A DNA stretch of 64,000 bases, from the NCBI RefSeq assembly GCF_016906305.1, contig NZ_JADDOL010000001.1, positions 1-64,000 on the forward strand, written 5' to 3'. This document shows positions 54,309-63,154 of the stretch, piece by piece. The number at the start of each line of letters is the position of its first letter. Positions within the stretch are counted from its first letter, which is position 1. Position numbers and translations under genes: made by a program. This stretch comes from Alloalcanivorax marinus. Lineage in GTDB: Bacteria > Pseudomonadota > Gammaproteobacteria > Pseudomonadales > Alcanivoracaceae. The notes under the pieces were generated by a model that was given only the letters and a program-made list of their open reading frames with translations, was not told the origin of the DNA and searched no databases.

Positions 54309-54761
54309 TTACTTGCTGTGGTCGACGATGTATTCCACGGCGGCGTGGATTTCGTCTTCCGAGCAGTTGGAGCACATGCCCTTGGCGGGCATGGCGTTGA
54401 AGCCCTCGTAGGCGTGCTTGACCAGGGTTTCGATGCCCTTGTCGATGCGCGGTGCCCAGGCGGCGGTGTCGCCCAGCTTGGGCGCGCCGGCGGCGCCGGA
54501 GGCGTGGCAGGCGGCACAACCGGTGTTGTACACCTCTTCCCCGGAGCGGGGCTCGCCGGACCCTTCGGCGGCGGCCACCTGGCTGCCGCATTCCTCGCCT
54601 TCCACGCACACGCTGCCCACCGGCTTGAGGCGTTCGGCGGTGGCGCGGTCACTGAAGATGGAGCGTTGACCCAGGGGGTAGGAGGAACTCTCGGCGGCCG
54701 AAGCCATTCCGGCGAACAGGGTAGCCAGAAGGACCAGGCTGGCGGACAGCATTTTCTTCAC
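54309..54761 (-). CDS. Cytochrome c5
   Basis: This 150-aa c-type cytochrome has a signal peptide (ending MASA-AES) and one heme site CAACH (about 82-86). A Met ligand is likely in NAMPAKGMCSNCSEDE, and the Cys pair there is the disulfide of class I cytochrome c5. A second Cys pair (VCVEGEECG, about 52-58) lies in the longer N-terminal extension. The GTG at 54761 follows AGAGGTG; ATG 54752 is an alternative. It acts as a periplasmic electron carrier. Confidence 0.92.
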   Translation of the reverse strand: MKKMLSASLVLLATLFAGMASAAESSSYPLGQRSIFSDRATAERLKPVGSVCVEGEECGSQVAAAEGSGEPRSGEEVYNTGCAACHASGAAGAPKLGDTAAWAPRIDKGIETLVKHAYEGFNAMPAKGMCSNCSEDEIHAAVEYIVDHSK

Positions 54762-54850
54762 GATGACACCTCTTATAGCTGTGACTTGCCCTGGGGGCGG
54801 CGGGATTATACCCGTAGAGAACACGGGGAAAAAGGCACCCGCGCCCGGGG

Positions 54851-57448
54851 TCACAGATGATCCACCTGAATCCGGGGCAGGGAGAGGATAAAACAGCTGC
54901 CCTCGCCCGGGGTGCTGCGGACCTCGATGTCGCCACCGTGGCGCTCGGTGACCACCTTGACGAAGCGCAGCCCCAGACCGGCGCCACGGGTGCGGGCGCC
55001 GCCGCTGGTGCTGGCGCGGCTGAAGCGTTCGAACAGCTTGTCCTGGAATTCCTCGGGGATGCCCACGCCGTGGTCGCGCACCTGGCAGACCACCTTGTCC
55101 TCCATGGCGGACAGGCTGACCTCCACGGCACCGCCTTCCTGGCTGTATTTGATGGCGTTGGTGAGCAGGTTGACCACCAGCCGCTCAAGCAGCTCGTTGT
55201 TGCCGCGCACCCACACGTCCACATCCTGGTCGTAGTCGAAGCTCAGTCCGATGTCCCGGGTCTGGGCCTGGATCTGCACCTGGTCGATGGCCGATTCCAC
55301 CACATCGAGCATGTCCTGCTCGATCATCTCCACCGCTTCCTCGGATTCCACCCGGGCCAGCTGCAGGAACTGCTCGGCGATGTTCAGGTTGCGCTGGGCG
55401 TAGTGTTCCACGTTGTCCAGGAAGTCGCGCAGGCGCTCGCCGTCCTCGCCGTGGCGCATCTTGCCGATCAGCGCCAGCACCGAGACCATCGGTGAGCGCA
55501 GGTCGTGGGACAGGAAATCCAGCATCTCCGTGCGGGTGCGCATCGCCTGCTTCACGTCCGAGATGTCCTTGAGACTGATGATCAACATGCGCCCGGGCTG
55601 GTCGCCGGCATGCACCAGAATCATGTCCAGGTACAGATCCATGCCGCGCCGGTTGCGGCATTCCTTCTGCACGCGGCCATCGGCGAGCACGTTCTGCACC
55701 AGCTCCACCCAGTGGCGGTCGCCGCTGAATTCCAGCTCCCGGCCGATGTCCGCCAGCCCCAGGGTGTCCTGGCCAACCCCTTCCAGGCTCAGCAGGTAGG
55801 CGGCCTGGGGGTTGATGAACACCACCCCGCCGCAGGCGTCGCAGATCAGCACGCCCTCGCTCATCTGCGCCAGGCCCACCTGGAAGAAGCGGGTCAGCGC
55901 CTGTTGGCGCTGTTCCTCGTTGCGCAGTTTCTCCACGTGCTTTTCGATCACTTCGTAGCGCGGGCCGGTGTTGCGGCCCCGGGCCTCGGTGCGCGACAGC
56001 ATGGCGCGGATCCAGTAATCGTAGGTGTCCGCGTCCAGCCCCTGACGCCAGGCCACCCACAGTTCGTAGCGCAGGCCGTCATGACGGAACGGGTAACGGC
56101 GGGCCAGCTGGCCGCGCCAGTCCACCGGCGCCAGCTGTTCACCGCCGGTGACCGGCGAGCCGCCCTGGGTCTGCAACCGCCAGGCGCGCACCGGCAGCAC
56201 CTGATCCAGCATGCGTAGCATGCGCGACATGGGCGCCGGCTCGGTGAGGCGCCGGTTGAGGTCGCTGTACTCCGCCAGCCGCGCCAGGGCGTTGCGCATA
56301 TAAGCCATGGAATATTCCAGGCGCCGCCAGGTCCACAGCGGGTAGGCGACGATGGCGGACAGCAACGCCGCCGCCGGCGGGAACCACAGATTGAACAGCG
56401 CCAGCAGCCCGTAACAGACCGCCAGGGTCAGGCCCAGGAAGCCGAGCACCACCGGAATGCTCCAGCGCGGCAGCACCAGGGGCAGGCACAGGGGAGCCAG
56501 CAGCGCCAGCACCACCCCCAGCAGCAGGGTCCAGACCTGGCCCATGGCCTCGATCAGCTCGCCCCGGCGCAGGGCATCGAAGATGTTGGCGTTGATCTCC
56601 ACCCCGGCCATCAGCTCGCCCTGGCCGGCCAGCGGGGTCGGCAGCACGTCGCCGAGGCCGGCGGCGGTGGCGCCGATCAGCACGAACTGGTCCTTGACCA
56701 GCTGATCGGGCACCCGGCCTTCCAGCAGGTCCACCGCGGACACCTGCGGGTAGGTGCCGGCCGGGCCGGCGAAGGGAATGTAGCGCTGGTACTTGCGCAC
56801 ATTGGCGAGCCCGGAAAAGCCCTCGTCCTCGCCGGCGGGGTAGCGATCCGGCGACAACAGCCCCTCGCCTTCCAGCAGGGCCTGCGTAATGTGCGGCCAC
56901 CAGGGCTGGCCGATGCCCGAGCGCATGTACACCGAGCGGGCCACGCCGTCGCCGTCCAGCTCCAGGTCCACATGGCCCAGGCCCTTGGCTGCCCGGGCGA
57001 AGAAGGAATGGGGCAGCACCTCGATCAGCTGGCCACCGGAGCGCAGCTGCTCCACGTGCACCGGCAGATAGACGTTGCCGGCGTCCTGGATGGCCTGGAC
57101 CAGGGCCTGGTCGGACTCCGGCCGGGCCCGGTCCGGCTCGGACAGGATCAGGTCCATCAGAATGGCCCGGGCGCCCTGCTTCTCCAGCTGGCGGATGATC
57201 TGCGCATGGACGCGACGGTCCCAGGGCCAGCGACCGATCTCACGCAGGCTGTATTCATCGATACCGACGATCAGCACGTCGCCGGACGGCTCCATGGGGA
57301 GCCACTGCATCATACTGTCGTAGACGTAGCGATTGAAAAAGGAGAGGGAGCCGCTGATCGAGAGCAGTACGCAGAGGCCCGCCACCACCAGCAGCACGGA
57401 CAAATGTTCGACAAAGTAGCGTTTCTGCTCGGAACCCGAGTTCGCCAT
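54851..57448 (-). CDS. CHASE2-domain sensor histidine kinase
   Basis: This 865-aa membrane kinase has a helix at about 15-35 and an extracytoplasmic CHASE2 domain (about 40-300; VLIVGIDEYSLREIGRWPWD, DQFVLIGATAAGLGDVLPTP). Three further helices (about 305-375), a PAS region (VLICDACGGVVFINPQAAY) and the kinase with H-box FLSHDLRSPMVSVLALIGKM follow. The ATPase part has NLLTNAIKYSQEGG, DHGVGIPEEF and GAGLGLRFVKVVTERHGGD. The signal is unknown. A co-directional OmpR-type regulator 173 bp upstream is a probable partner. Confidence 0.9.
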   Translation of the reverse strand: MANSGSEQKRYFVEHLSVLLVVAGLCVLLSISGSLSFFNRYVYDSMMQWLPMEPSGDVLIVGIDEYSLREIGRWPWDRRVHAQIIRQLEKQGARAILMDLILSEPDRARPESDQALVQAIQDAGNVYLPVHVEQLRSGGQLIEVLPHSFFARAAKGLGHVDLELDGDGVARSVYMRSGIGQPWWPHITQALLEGEGLLSPDRYPAGEDEGFSGLANVRKYQRYIPFAGPAGTYPQVSAVDLLEGRVPDQLVKDQFVLIGATAAGLGDVLPTPLAGQGELMAGVEINANIFDALRRGELIEAMGQVWTLLLGVVLALLAPLCLPLVLPRWSIPVVLGFLGLTLAVCYGLLALFNLWFPPAAALLSAIVAYPLWTWRRLEYSMAYMRNALARLAEYSDLNRRLTEPAPMSRMLRMLDQVLPVRAWRLQTQGGSPVTGGEQLAPVDWRGQLARRYPFRHDGLRYELWVAWRQGLDADTYDYWIRAMLSRTEARGRNTGPRYEVIEKHVEKLRNEEQRQQALTRFFQVGLAQMSEGVLICDACGGVVFINPQAAYLLSLEGVGQDTLGLADIGRELEFSGDRHWVELVQNVLADGRVQKECRNRRGMDLYLDMILVHAGDQPGRMLIISLKDISDVKQAMRTRTEMLDFLSHDLRSPMVSVLALIGKMRHGEDGERLRDFLDNVEHYAQRNLNIAEQFLQLARVESEEAVEMIEQDMLDVVESAIDQVQIQAQTRDIGLSFDYDQDVDVWVRGNNELLERLVVNLLTNAIKYSQEGGAVEVSLSAMEDKVVCQVRDHGVGIPEEFQDKLFERFSRASTSGGARTRGAGLGLRFVKVVTERHGGDIEVRSTPGEGSCFILSLPRIQVDHL

Positions 57449-57621
57449 GGTGCCCCTAGAAATTTATTACTGCGCAGCCGTGAACCGTTTGTTATTCGCC
57501 CTCGCGCGGCGCGGGGCGCCCCCTGGCCGGGGAGGCATCGACAATAAACGGGCGGCCCGACCAGACAGGCACCTCGGACTGGCCGGGCGGGCAGGCCCGC
57601 CCCGGGTCGGCGACGACTGTT

Positions 57622-58311
57622 CTACTCGTCGACCGGCTCCAGGCGGTAGCCGTGCTGATACACCGTTTTGATCCGATAGCCCCGCTCGGGCCGGATTTGC
57701 AGACTACGACGAATGCGGCTGATATGCACGTCCACCGTGCGGGATTCGATCGGGGTCATGATGCCCCAGACCTTTTCCAGCAGATGGGCCCGGGACATCA
57801 GTTTGCCCACGTTCTGGAACAGATAGCAGGCCAGCTCGTAATCCTTGTCGGTGAGCTTGACGGGTTCCTCGTCGAGAAAGATCTGGCGCCGACCGCGATC
57901 GATCGTCCAGGGTCCCACGGTCATCATTCCTTGATCGTCCATGTCGGCCACACCCGCCCGGCGCCCCAGCGCGGTGAGGCGAGCCAGCAGTTCCGCTTGT
58001 TTCACAGGCTTAACCATATAGTCGTCGGCCCCCTGGCTCAGCGCACCGACGATGGAGGATTCATCGTCACGCTGGGTCGCGAACAGCACCGGCGTCTTGT
58101 TGCCGCTGGCGCGTACTTCGCCCAGTACGGCATAGCCGCTCATGTCGGGAACTTCCCAATCGAGCACCAGCAAATCGAAGGTATCCCTGCGCAGCAGGCT
58201 CATGAACTCCCGCCCACTGGAGAGATGCGTGCAGGTATGCCCGGCCTCGCGGAGCCAGTGCGTAACCAGCTCGGCCTGGGCGTGATCGTCTTCTAGGTAA
58301 GCAATACGCAC
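57622..58311 (-). CDS. OmpR-type response regulator
   Basis: This 229-aa regulator starts with GTG at 58311 (GGAG upstream). The receiver domain has acidic EDD at about 7-9, the phospho-acceptor Asp in LLVLDWEVPDMSGY (about 52) and Lys in DDYMVKPVKQAELL. The winged helix is C-terminal (KLTDKDYELACYLFQNVGKL, RGYRIKTVYQHGYRL). It is encoded just before the CHASE2 kinase in the same direction. Confidence 0.9.
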   Translation of the reverse strand: MRIAYLEDDHAQAELVTHWLREAGHTCTHLSSGREFMSLLRRDTFDLLVLDWEVPDMSGYAVLGEVRASGNKTPVLFATQRDDESSIVGALSQGADDYMVKPVKQAELLARLTALGRRAGVADMDDQGMMTVGPWTIDRGRRQIFLDEEPVKLTDKDYELACYLFQNVGKLMSRAHLLEKVWGIMTPIESRTVDVHISRIRRSLQIRPERGYRIKTVYQHGYRLEPVDE

Positions 58312-58403
58312 CGTGTGTTCTCCATCCTTTGCCGCATGAGGGTAACCAAAGCGTGAGGGCCTGACGGGAAAAGATTGTAAAATGCCGGATCCCGTCGGGT
58401 CCA

Positions 58404-58432
58404 TGGACTCCCCCGACACAACCCGGTATTAT
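58404..58432 (+). promoter_or_regulatory. tRNA-Arg promoter
   Basis: A -35 like TGGACT (58404-58409), a 17-bp spacer and a -10 TATTAT (58427-58432) are followed by a GC-rich discriminator (GCGCGTCC), typical of stringently controlled stable-RNA genes. The transcription start would be near 58439, about 37 nt before the tRNA. Confidence 0.5.
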
Positions 58433-58475
58433 GCGCGTCCCGCATCGGGGCACCCCGTTCGGAATCACAAGTTTT

Positions 58476-58552
58476 GCGCCCGTAGCTCAGCTGGATAGAG
58501 CGTTGCCCTCCGGAGGCAAAGGTCAGAGGTTCGAATCCTCTCGGGCGTGCCA
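58476..58552 (+). tRNA. tRNA-Arg (anticodon CCG)
   Basis: This 77-nt cloverleaf has acceptor stem GCGCCCG/CGGGCGT, a D-arm with GCTCAGCTGGATAGAGC, an anticodon stem TTGCC/GGCAA with loop CTCCGGA (anticodon CCG) and a T-arm AGAGG-TTCGAAT-CCTCT. CCA is encoded (58550-58552). It reads the CGG codon, frequent in this GC-rich genome. Its 3' end is part of an inverted repeat with downstream DNA. Confidence 0.97.
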
Positions 58553-58604
58553 AATAAAAAGGGCCACCCCATCTGGGGTGGCCCTTTTTATTTGGCACGC
58601 CCGA
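58541..58604. terminator. Long bidirectional terminator including the tRNA 3' end
   Basis: Arms 58541-58570 and 58575-58604 are a perfect 30-bp inverted repeat with a 4-nt loop. The inner stem GGGCCACCCC/GGGGTGGCCC has five A before it and TTTTTATTT after it, a normal terminator usable on both strands. The outer part is the last 12 nt of the tRNA (acceptor strand and CCA) repeated in inverted form. Confidence 0.85.
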
Positions 58605-58707
58605 CGGATCGACCTCTCAGGTTCGACCAACTCGCTTCACCTCCCACCAAACCGTCACCATTTTTTGCCACAATAGCGTCATCGTTCATCGCCCCCGGGA
58701 AACCCGC

Positions 58708-60147
58708 ATGTTCCGCCGCACCAAAATCGTCGCCACCCTTGGCCCCGCCTCCTCCGACGCCGACACCCTGGCCGCCCTGATCGACGCCGGCGTCAACGTC
58801 TTCCGACTGAATTTCTCCCACGGCAGCGCCGACGACCACCGCGCGGTGGCCGCCCGGGTCCGCCAGCAGGCCGACGCCCGGGGCCGCACGGTGGCCCTGC
58901 TGGGCGACCTGCAGGGCCCGAAGATCCGCGTGGCCCGCTTCCGGGACGGCCCGGTGATGCTGCGTGGCGGGGCGCCCTTCGCCATCGACACCGCCCTGGA
59001 CAAGGACGCCGGCGACGCCACCGTGGTGGGCACCGACTACGCCGGCCTGGCGGACGACTGCCGCGAAGGCGACACCCTTCTGCTCAACGACGGGCTGATC
59101 CAGCTTGAGGTCACCGCCGTGGAGGGCAGCCGGGTGCATTGCCGGGTCAAGGTGGGCGGCGAGCTGTCCAACAATAAAGGCATCAACCGCCTGGGCGGCG
59201 GCCTCAACGCCGAGGCCCTGACCGAAAAGGACCGCCGGGACGTGCGGCTGGCCGCCGAGCTGGACCTGGATTTCCTGGCCCTGTCCTTTCCCCGTCACGC
59301 GGACGACATTCACCAGACCCGGGCGCTGTACCGGGAGGCCGGTGGCCAGGGCGCCATGGTGGCGAAGATCGAGCGGGCCGAGGCGGTGGCCGACCCGGCC
59401 ACGCTGGATGCCCTGATCGAGGCGTCCGACGGCGCCATGGTGGCCCGCGGCGATCTGGCGGTGGAAATCGGTGACGCGGAACTGGTGGGGGTGCAGAAAC
59501 ACATCATCCGCCGCGCCCGGGACCTGGACCGCTTCGTGATCACCGCCACCCAGATGATGGAGTCCATGATCCACAGCCCCCAGCCCACCCGCGCCGAGGT
59601 GTCGGACGTGGCCAATGCGGTGCTGGACGGCACCGACGCGGTGATGCTCTCGGCGGAGACCGCCGTGGGGGACTACCCGGTGGCCACCGTGGAAGCCATG
59701 GACCGCATCATTCGGGGTGCCGAACGCACCTACCAGAACCGCCCGCCGGCGCACCGCCAGGAACAGGCCATGGAGCGCACCGACGAGGCCATCGCCCGGG
59801 CCGCCATGCACGTGGCCAACCATCTCGAAGGGGTACGCGCCATCGTCGCCATGACCGAGACCGGCACCACGCCCTTGTTGATGTCACGGGTGCGCTCCGG
59901 CCTGCCGATCTTCGCCTTCACCCCCAACCCCCGCACCCTGCGCCGGGTGGCCCTGTACCGGGGCGTGGAGCCGCTGCGTTTCGACACCACCCTGCCCGCC
60001 GACCAGGCCAACCGGGCGGCGGTGGCCCACCTGAGCGAAGCCGGCGTGGTCGGCCCCGAGGACCGGGTGATCCTGACCAAGGGCGACGCGGTGCGCGAAG
60101 GCGGCGGCACCAATACGCTGAAAATCGTTACCGCCGGGCAGGTCTGA
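58708..60147 (+). CDS. pyk: Pyruvate kinase
   Basis: This 479-aa enzyme converts PEP and ADP to pyruvate and ATP. Landmarks are the N-terminal FRRTKIVATLGPASSD, RLNFSHGSADDH, LGDLQGPKIRVARF, the active-site Lys in MVAKIERAEAV, MVARGDLAVEIGDAEL and TDAVMLSAETAVGDYPV. Length fits the PykA type. It stands alone with the tRNA upstream. Confidence 0.96.
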   Translation: MFRRTKIVATLGPASSDADTLAALIDAGVNVFRLNFSHGSADDHRAVAARVRQQADARGRTVALLGDLQGPKIRVARFRDGPVMLRGGAPFAIDTALDKDAGDATVVGTDYAGLADDCREGDTLLLNDGLIQLEVTAVEGSRVHCRVKVGGELSNNKGINRLGGGLNAEALTEKDRRDVRLAAELDLDFLALSFPRHADDIHQTRALYREAGGQGAMVAKIERAEAVADPATLDALIEASDGAMVARGDLAVEIGDAELVGVQKHIIRRARDLDRFVITATQMMESMIHSPQPTRAEVSDVANAVLDGTDAVMLSAETAVGDYPVATVEAMDRIIRGAERTYQNRPPAHRQEQAMERTDEAIARAAMHVANHLEGVRAIVAMTETGTTPLLMSRVRSGLPIFAFTPNPRTLRRVALYRGVEPLRFDTTLPADQANRAAVAHLSEAGVVGPEDRVILTKGDAVREGGGTNTLKIVTAGQV

Positions 60148-60192
60148 TTGTTCCCGACGGACACATCTTGCAACATTTTTCCAGTGGTGAGC

Positions 60193-60208
60193 CCCCCGGC
60201 GCCGGGGG
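60193..60208. terminator. GC palindrome after pyruvate kinase
   Basis: CCCCCGGC and GCCGGGGG form a perfect 16-bp palindrome 46 bp past the pyk stop. There is no T-run, so it is a weak candidate for termination or mRNA end protection. Confidence 0.35.
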
Positions 60209-60229
60209 CGCCCCACGGCAACCTGAATG

Positions 60230-60751
60230 TGTGAACATTTGTTTTCGCTCCGAAAAAGATCACTTTCTTTTTTTCGGTATTCGATTCCAAAAAATCACGC
60301 CCAGCGCTTCTATTGCGGATTCAGGGGGCCTCAAAGGGGCAGAAACAAAAATAGCTTTTCGTGTATACCGCGAAAAGATCGTGGCCCCGGCGAATTAATC
60401 AACACCTGTTCACATTAGGCGAAAAAGCCGCCCATGGGCCTGGAGAAACGCTCACATACCCTCCGGTATTTTGGTTCTTTGCAGTATTGCTTCGCCGACA
60501 AAAGGGGCTCTAAGATAGCTCGTGACGACCGGGTGAAGCCTGTATTTTCGCGGCCTTCGCCGAAAGTCTAGTGGACTTGTTCAACGCGAACGTGTCCGCT
60601 CGGGAGACGATGCCCTGGGAAGGGCATACGAGAGGGGTTCATCGTTCATCGCCCGAAACGGGTCTGTCACCCCGGGGGTGGTGGCCGGTTCCAGGGATGA
60701 CCGGATTACGGCCCTCGCAATACCAAAACTTCGAAGAACAGGACAAAAACA
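60230..60751. promoter_or_regulatory. Long AT-richer leader of the major porin
   Basis: This 600-bp gap has no gene that I can support. TGTGAACA (60230-60237) recurs inverted as TGTTCACA (60408-60415). CGAAAAAGATC (60251-60261) is echoed by CGAAAAGATC (60372-60381). CTTTTCG/CGAAAAG (60356-60362, 60372-60378) is a hairpin. A weak promoter, TTGCTT (60487) with TAAGAT (60511) and an 18-bp spacer, would leave an untranslated leader of about 230 nt. Together these suggest strong control of the porin gene. Confidence 0.4.
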
Positions 60752-62122
60752 ATGGCACTTAAGTGGACCAAGAACGCTCCGGGAGCGCTGAACAGCAGTG
60801 CTGATCAACCCCAGATTTCCAAACTGACCAAAGCCATCGGCGTGGCCACCGTGTTCGGTGCCATGACCGCTCTGTCTCCGGCTGCCCAGGCTCTGAAAAC
60901 CGATTTCGGCATGGAATACCGCGCCACCGCCTTCGCCAACCAGATCGATGAAGACGGCCAGGCCAACGGCGGCACCTCGGACAGCGACACCGGCTTCGGC
61001 CACCTGATCCGCATCAAGGGCAACTTCCTGGACGAGGACACCGGCATCTCCGTGTTCACCAGCGTGGAAGTGGCCGGCGACCGCTGGGTCGGCGACAACA
61101 ACGGCGGCGCCGTGAACCCCTCTTTCAACAGCACCAGCCGTGGCGACAACGTGCGTCTGGACCTGGGCTATGTGCAGATCCCGGTGGGCCACACCGTGTT
61201 CCGCGTGGGCCGTCAGGCCACCAGCTACAACAACTGTTTCCTGGTGTGTGACGACCGCCGTGACCGGATCCTGGTGGTTCAGCCGTTCAGCAAGACCACC
61301 AGCGTGGTCGCGAGTTACGACCGTCGCTCCGACGCCACCGGCTACCGCAACCAGGACAACGGCGACATGAGCCTGCTCGGTCTGACCACCAAGATCAGCG
61401 ACTGGAGCGCCGGCATCCTCTGGGTTCAGTGGTACAACAACTACGAAGGCGCGCGTAACCCGCTCGTCAACCCGGACGCCTACCCGCTGTCCAATGTGAG
61501 CCTGTTCTCCGGTTACCTGGACGGCAGCCTGACCGAAGCGCTGGACATGGCCGTGGGCTTCAACCTGTTCACCAACGGCAACGTGGAAACCGGTGCCCCG
61601 AACGACGACCGCTTCTTCCAGGAAGACGCACCGTCCGCCTACCTGCGCCTCGGCACCAACCTGGGCATGGTTGACCTGGGCGTTCAGTACGCCGCCACCC
61701 GTGACGGCGGTCTGATCTCCCCCGGCTTCGACACCTGGTCCAGCCTGATCAACTCCAACCCGGAAGCCACCCAGAGCGCCAGCAGCCTGTACCGCATGGG
61801 CGGCACCCTGGGCCTGAAGGACTTCGACGAGGACCTGCTGATGGCCCGCGCCAAGTTCAACCTGACGCCGAAGTTCTCCATCACCGGCGCCGTGGGCCAG
61901 CTGTCCATCGACAACGGCACCAATGACGACGACAGCATGGTCTACGACCTGCAGTTCGCCTACCAGGCCAACAAAGCACTGCGCACCTGGCTGTCCGTGG
62001 GCATGATCGAAGAGAACGAAGTCGGCACGCTGTCCGGGAACGACCTGGTCGGTGGCGGCCTCGGCACCTTCGCCAACGACGACGTGAAAGCCGCCAGCCT
62101 GAACATGACCGTGAACTTCTAA
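60752..62122 (+). CDS. Major outer-membrane porin
   Basis: This 456-aa beta-barrel has an unusually long N-terminal extension before the signal core (MALKWTKNAPGALNSS, then LTKAIGVATVFGAMTALSPA, cleavage likely AQA-LKT about residue 47). The mature chain starts TDFGMEYRATAFANQID and ends in Phe (LNMTVNF). Codon use is smoother and more C/T-ending than in the neighbours (CTG, AAC, GGC, GTT mixes), suggesting high expression. Many Asn/Asp residues and short repeated strands fit a general or specific porin. Substrate unknown. Confidence 0.85.
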   Translation: MALKWTKNAPGALNSSADQPQISKLTKAIGVATVFGAMTALSPAAQALKTDFGMEYRATAFANQIDEDGQANGGTSDSDTGFGHLIRIKGNFLDEDTGISVFTSVEVAGDRWVGDNNGGAVNPSFNSTSRGDNVRLDLGYVQIPVGHTVFRVGRQATSYNNCFLVCDDRRDRILVVQPFSKTTSVVASYDRRSDATGYRNQDNGDMSLLGLTTKISDWSAGILWVQWYNNYEGARNPLVNPDAYPLSNVSLFSGYLDGSLTEALDMAVGFNLFTNGNVETGAPNDDRFFQEDAPSAYLRLGTNLGMVDLGVQYAATRDGGLISPGFDTWSSLINSNPEATQSASSLYRMGGTLGLKDFDEDLLMARAKFNLTPKFSITGAVGQLSIDNGTNDDDSMVYDLQFAYQANKALRTWLSVGMIEENEVGTLSGNDLVGGGLGTFANDDVKAASLNMTVNF

Positions 62123-62154
62123 GTTCACCAGGCTGTCACTTTCCGACGCGGATA

Positions 62155-62186
62155 ACGGGGCGACCAAGGTCGCCCCGTTTTCTTTT
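62155..62186 (+). terminator. Terminator of the major porin
   Basis: ACGGGGCGACC (62155-62165) and GGTCGCCCCGT (62168-62178) form a perfect 11-bp stem with a 2-nt spacer, followed by TTTTCTTTT. It lies 33 bp past the porin stop. Confidence 0.85.
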
Positions 62187-62292
62187 GGCGATCCGTTTTT
62201 GCGAAGCGTCGTACGGTACTGGACAAGGTCTCCCTTCCTTGCCCACACTCTTTTGTCCGCGCTACCGGTTCTTCTGATACGGAAACCCTTTC

Positions 62293-63150
62293 ATGATCAA
62301 GTTCAATTCCCGCATTCTTTTGCTTTCCGGCGTCCTCGCCGCTTCCGGTCTGAGCGGCTGCGCGCTCACCGACGCGGAAGCGGAACAGGCCATGCAGGTC
62401 GTCGACAGTCCCACCGCCCTGAACACGCCGCAGCCTGAATGGGACACGCCGTTCTGGGAGCGAGGCAACCGCGCCGCCCCGGCCGACGACGAGCGGCAGG
62501 CCCCCAGCTTTACCCGCCGTGACGCCCCCCTGGCGAACGTGGCCATTGTCCTCGACGACGGGGTCGACGACACCCTGCCCGAGGCGCTGGTGGGCCGGGC
62601 CTCGGACCACGGCATGCTGGTGTTGCCCAAGGGCCTGGTCCAGGACGCCCTCACCCATACCCCCGGTTGCGACGACCTGGCCGGCGAAGCCTGCCGCTCG
62701 GCGCTGGCGGTCTACCCCGGCGCGCGCCTGGTGGTGAAAATCGACGACGCCGGTGGCGATCAGGTGGCGGTACGCGTTTGGGACACCGCCCTCAACAAGG
62801 AGCTGCAAGAGCGCGTCGGCAACAACGATCAGGGCGCCGCCCGTCTGCTCGACAGCCTGGGCAGCCAGGTGGCGGCGGCCGAATGGTCGGTGCGTCCGTT
62901 CGTGGGCGAAGGCAATGCGCTGTACATCGCCGCCGGTCGGGTCAACGGGCTGGCGGAAGGCACCGAACTGGAAGTGCGGGAACCCGGCCGCGCGGTGCGC
63001 ACCCCCACCGGTCAGGTGGTGGCCTGGCGGGCCGGCGAGGTGATCGGCAAGGCGCGGGTCGCCGAGTGGGTGGGCGCCACCCTGTCACGGGTGGAGCCGG
63101 TCAGTGGCACCGCGCCGACCCCCAACCACCGCCTGTCCCTGGCGCCCTGA
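62293..63150 (+). CDS. Uncharacterised lipoprotein
   Basis: This 285-aa protein has a lipobox (GLSGC, Cys 23). I do not recognise the family. A Pro/Asp-rich linker (about 35-75) precedes a region resembling a small alpha/beta domain with VAIVLDDGVDDTLPEALVG and ARLVVKIDDAGGDQVAVRVW. A C-terminal beta-rich segment has repeated LYIAAGRVNGLAEGTELEV and VVAWRAGEVIGKARVAEWVG, like the FlgT/CsgG-adjacent or SH3-like modules of assembly lipoproteins. Both CxxxxxGEAC cysteines (about 124 and 131) could form a disulfide. It probably sits in the outer membrane facing the periplasm. Confidence 0.7.
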   Translation: MIKFNSRILLLSGVLAASGLSGCALTDAEAEQAMQVVDSPTALNTPQPEWDTPFWERGNRAAPADDERQAPSFTRRDAPLANVAIVLDDGVDDTLPEALVGRASDHGMLVLPKGLVQDALTHTPGCDDLAGEACRSALAVYPGARLVVKIDDAGGDQVAVRVWDTALNKELQERVGNNDQGAARLLDSLGSQVAAAEWSVRPFVGEGNALYIAAGRVNGLAEGTELEVREPGRAVRTPTGQVVAWRAGEVIGKARVAEWVGATLSRVEPVSGTAPTPNHRLSLAP

Positions 63151-63154
63151 ACGG

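Noticed and set aside
57585-57602. Terminator between the OmpR-type regulator and the CHASE2 kinase
   Set aside because: GGGCGGG/CCCGCCC forms a stem, but no T-run follows on the minus strand. It is noted only as a hairpin.
60571-60762. Small 63-codon frame upstream of the porin
   Set aside because: It overlaps the porin start, lacks a ribosome site, and its translation has no hydrophobic or domain features. It looks like chance coding in the leader.
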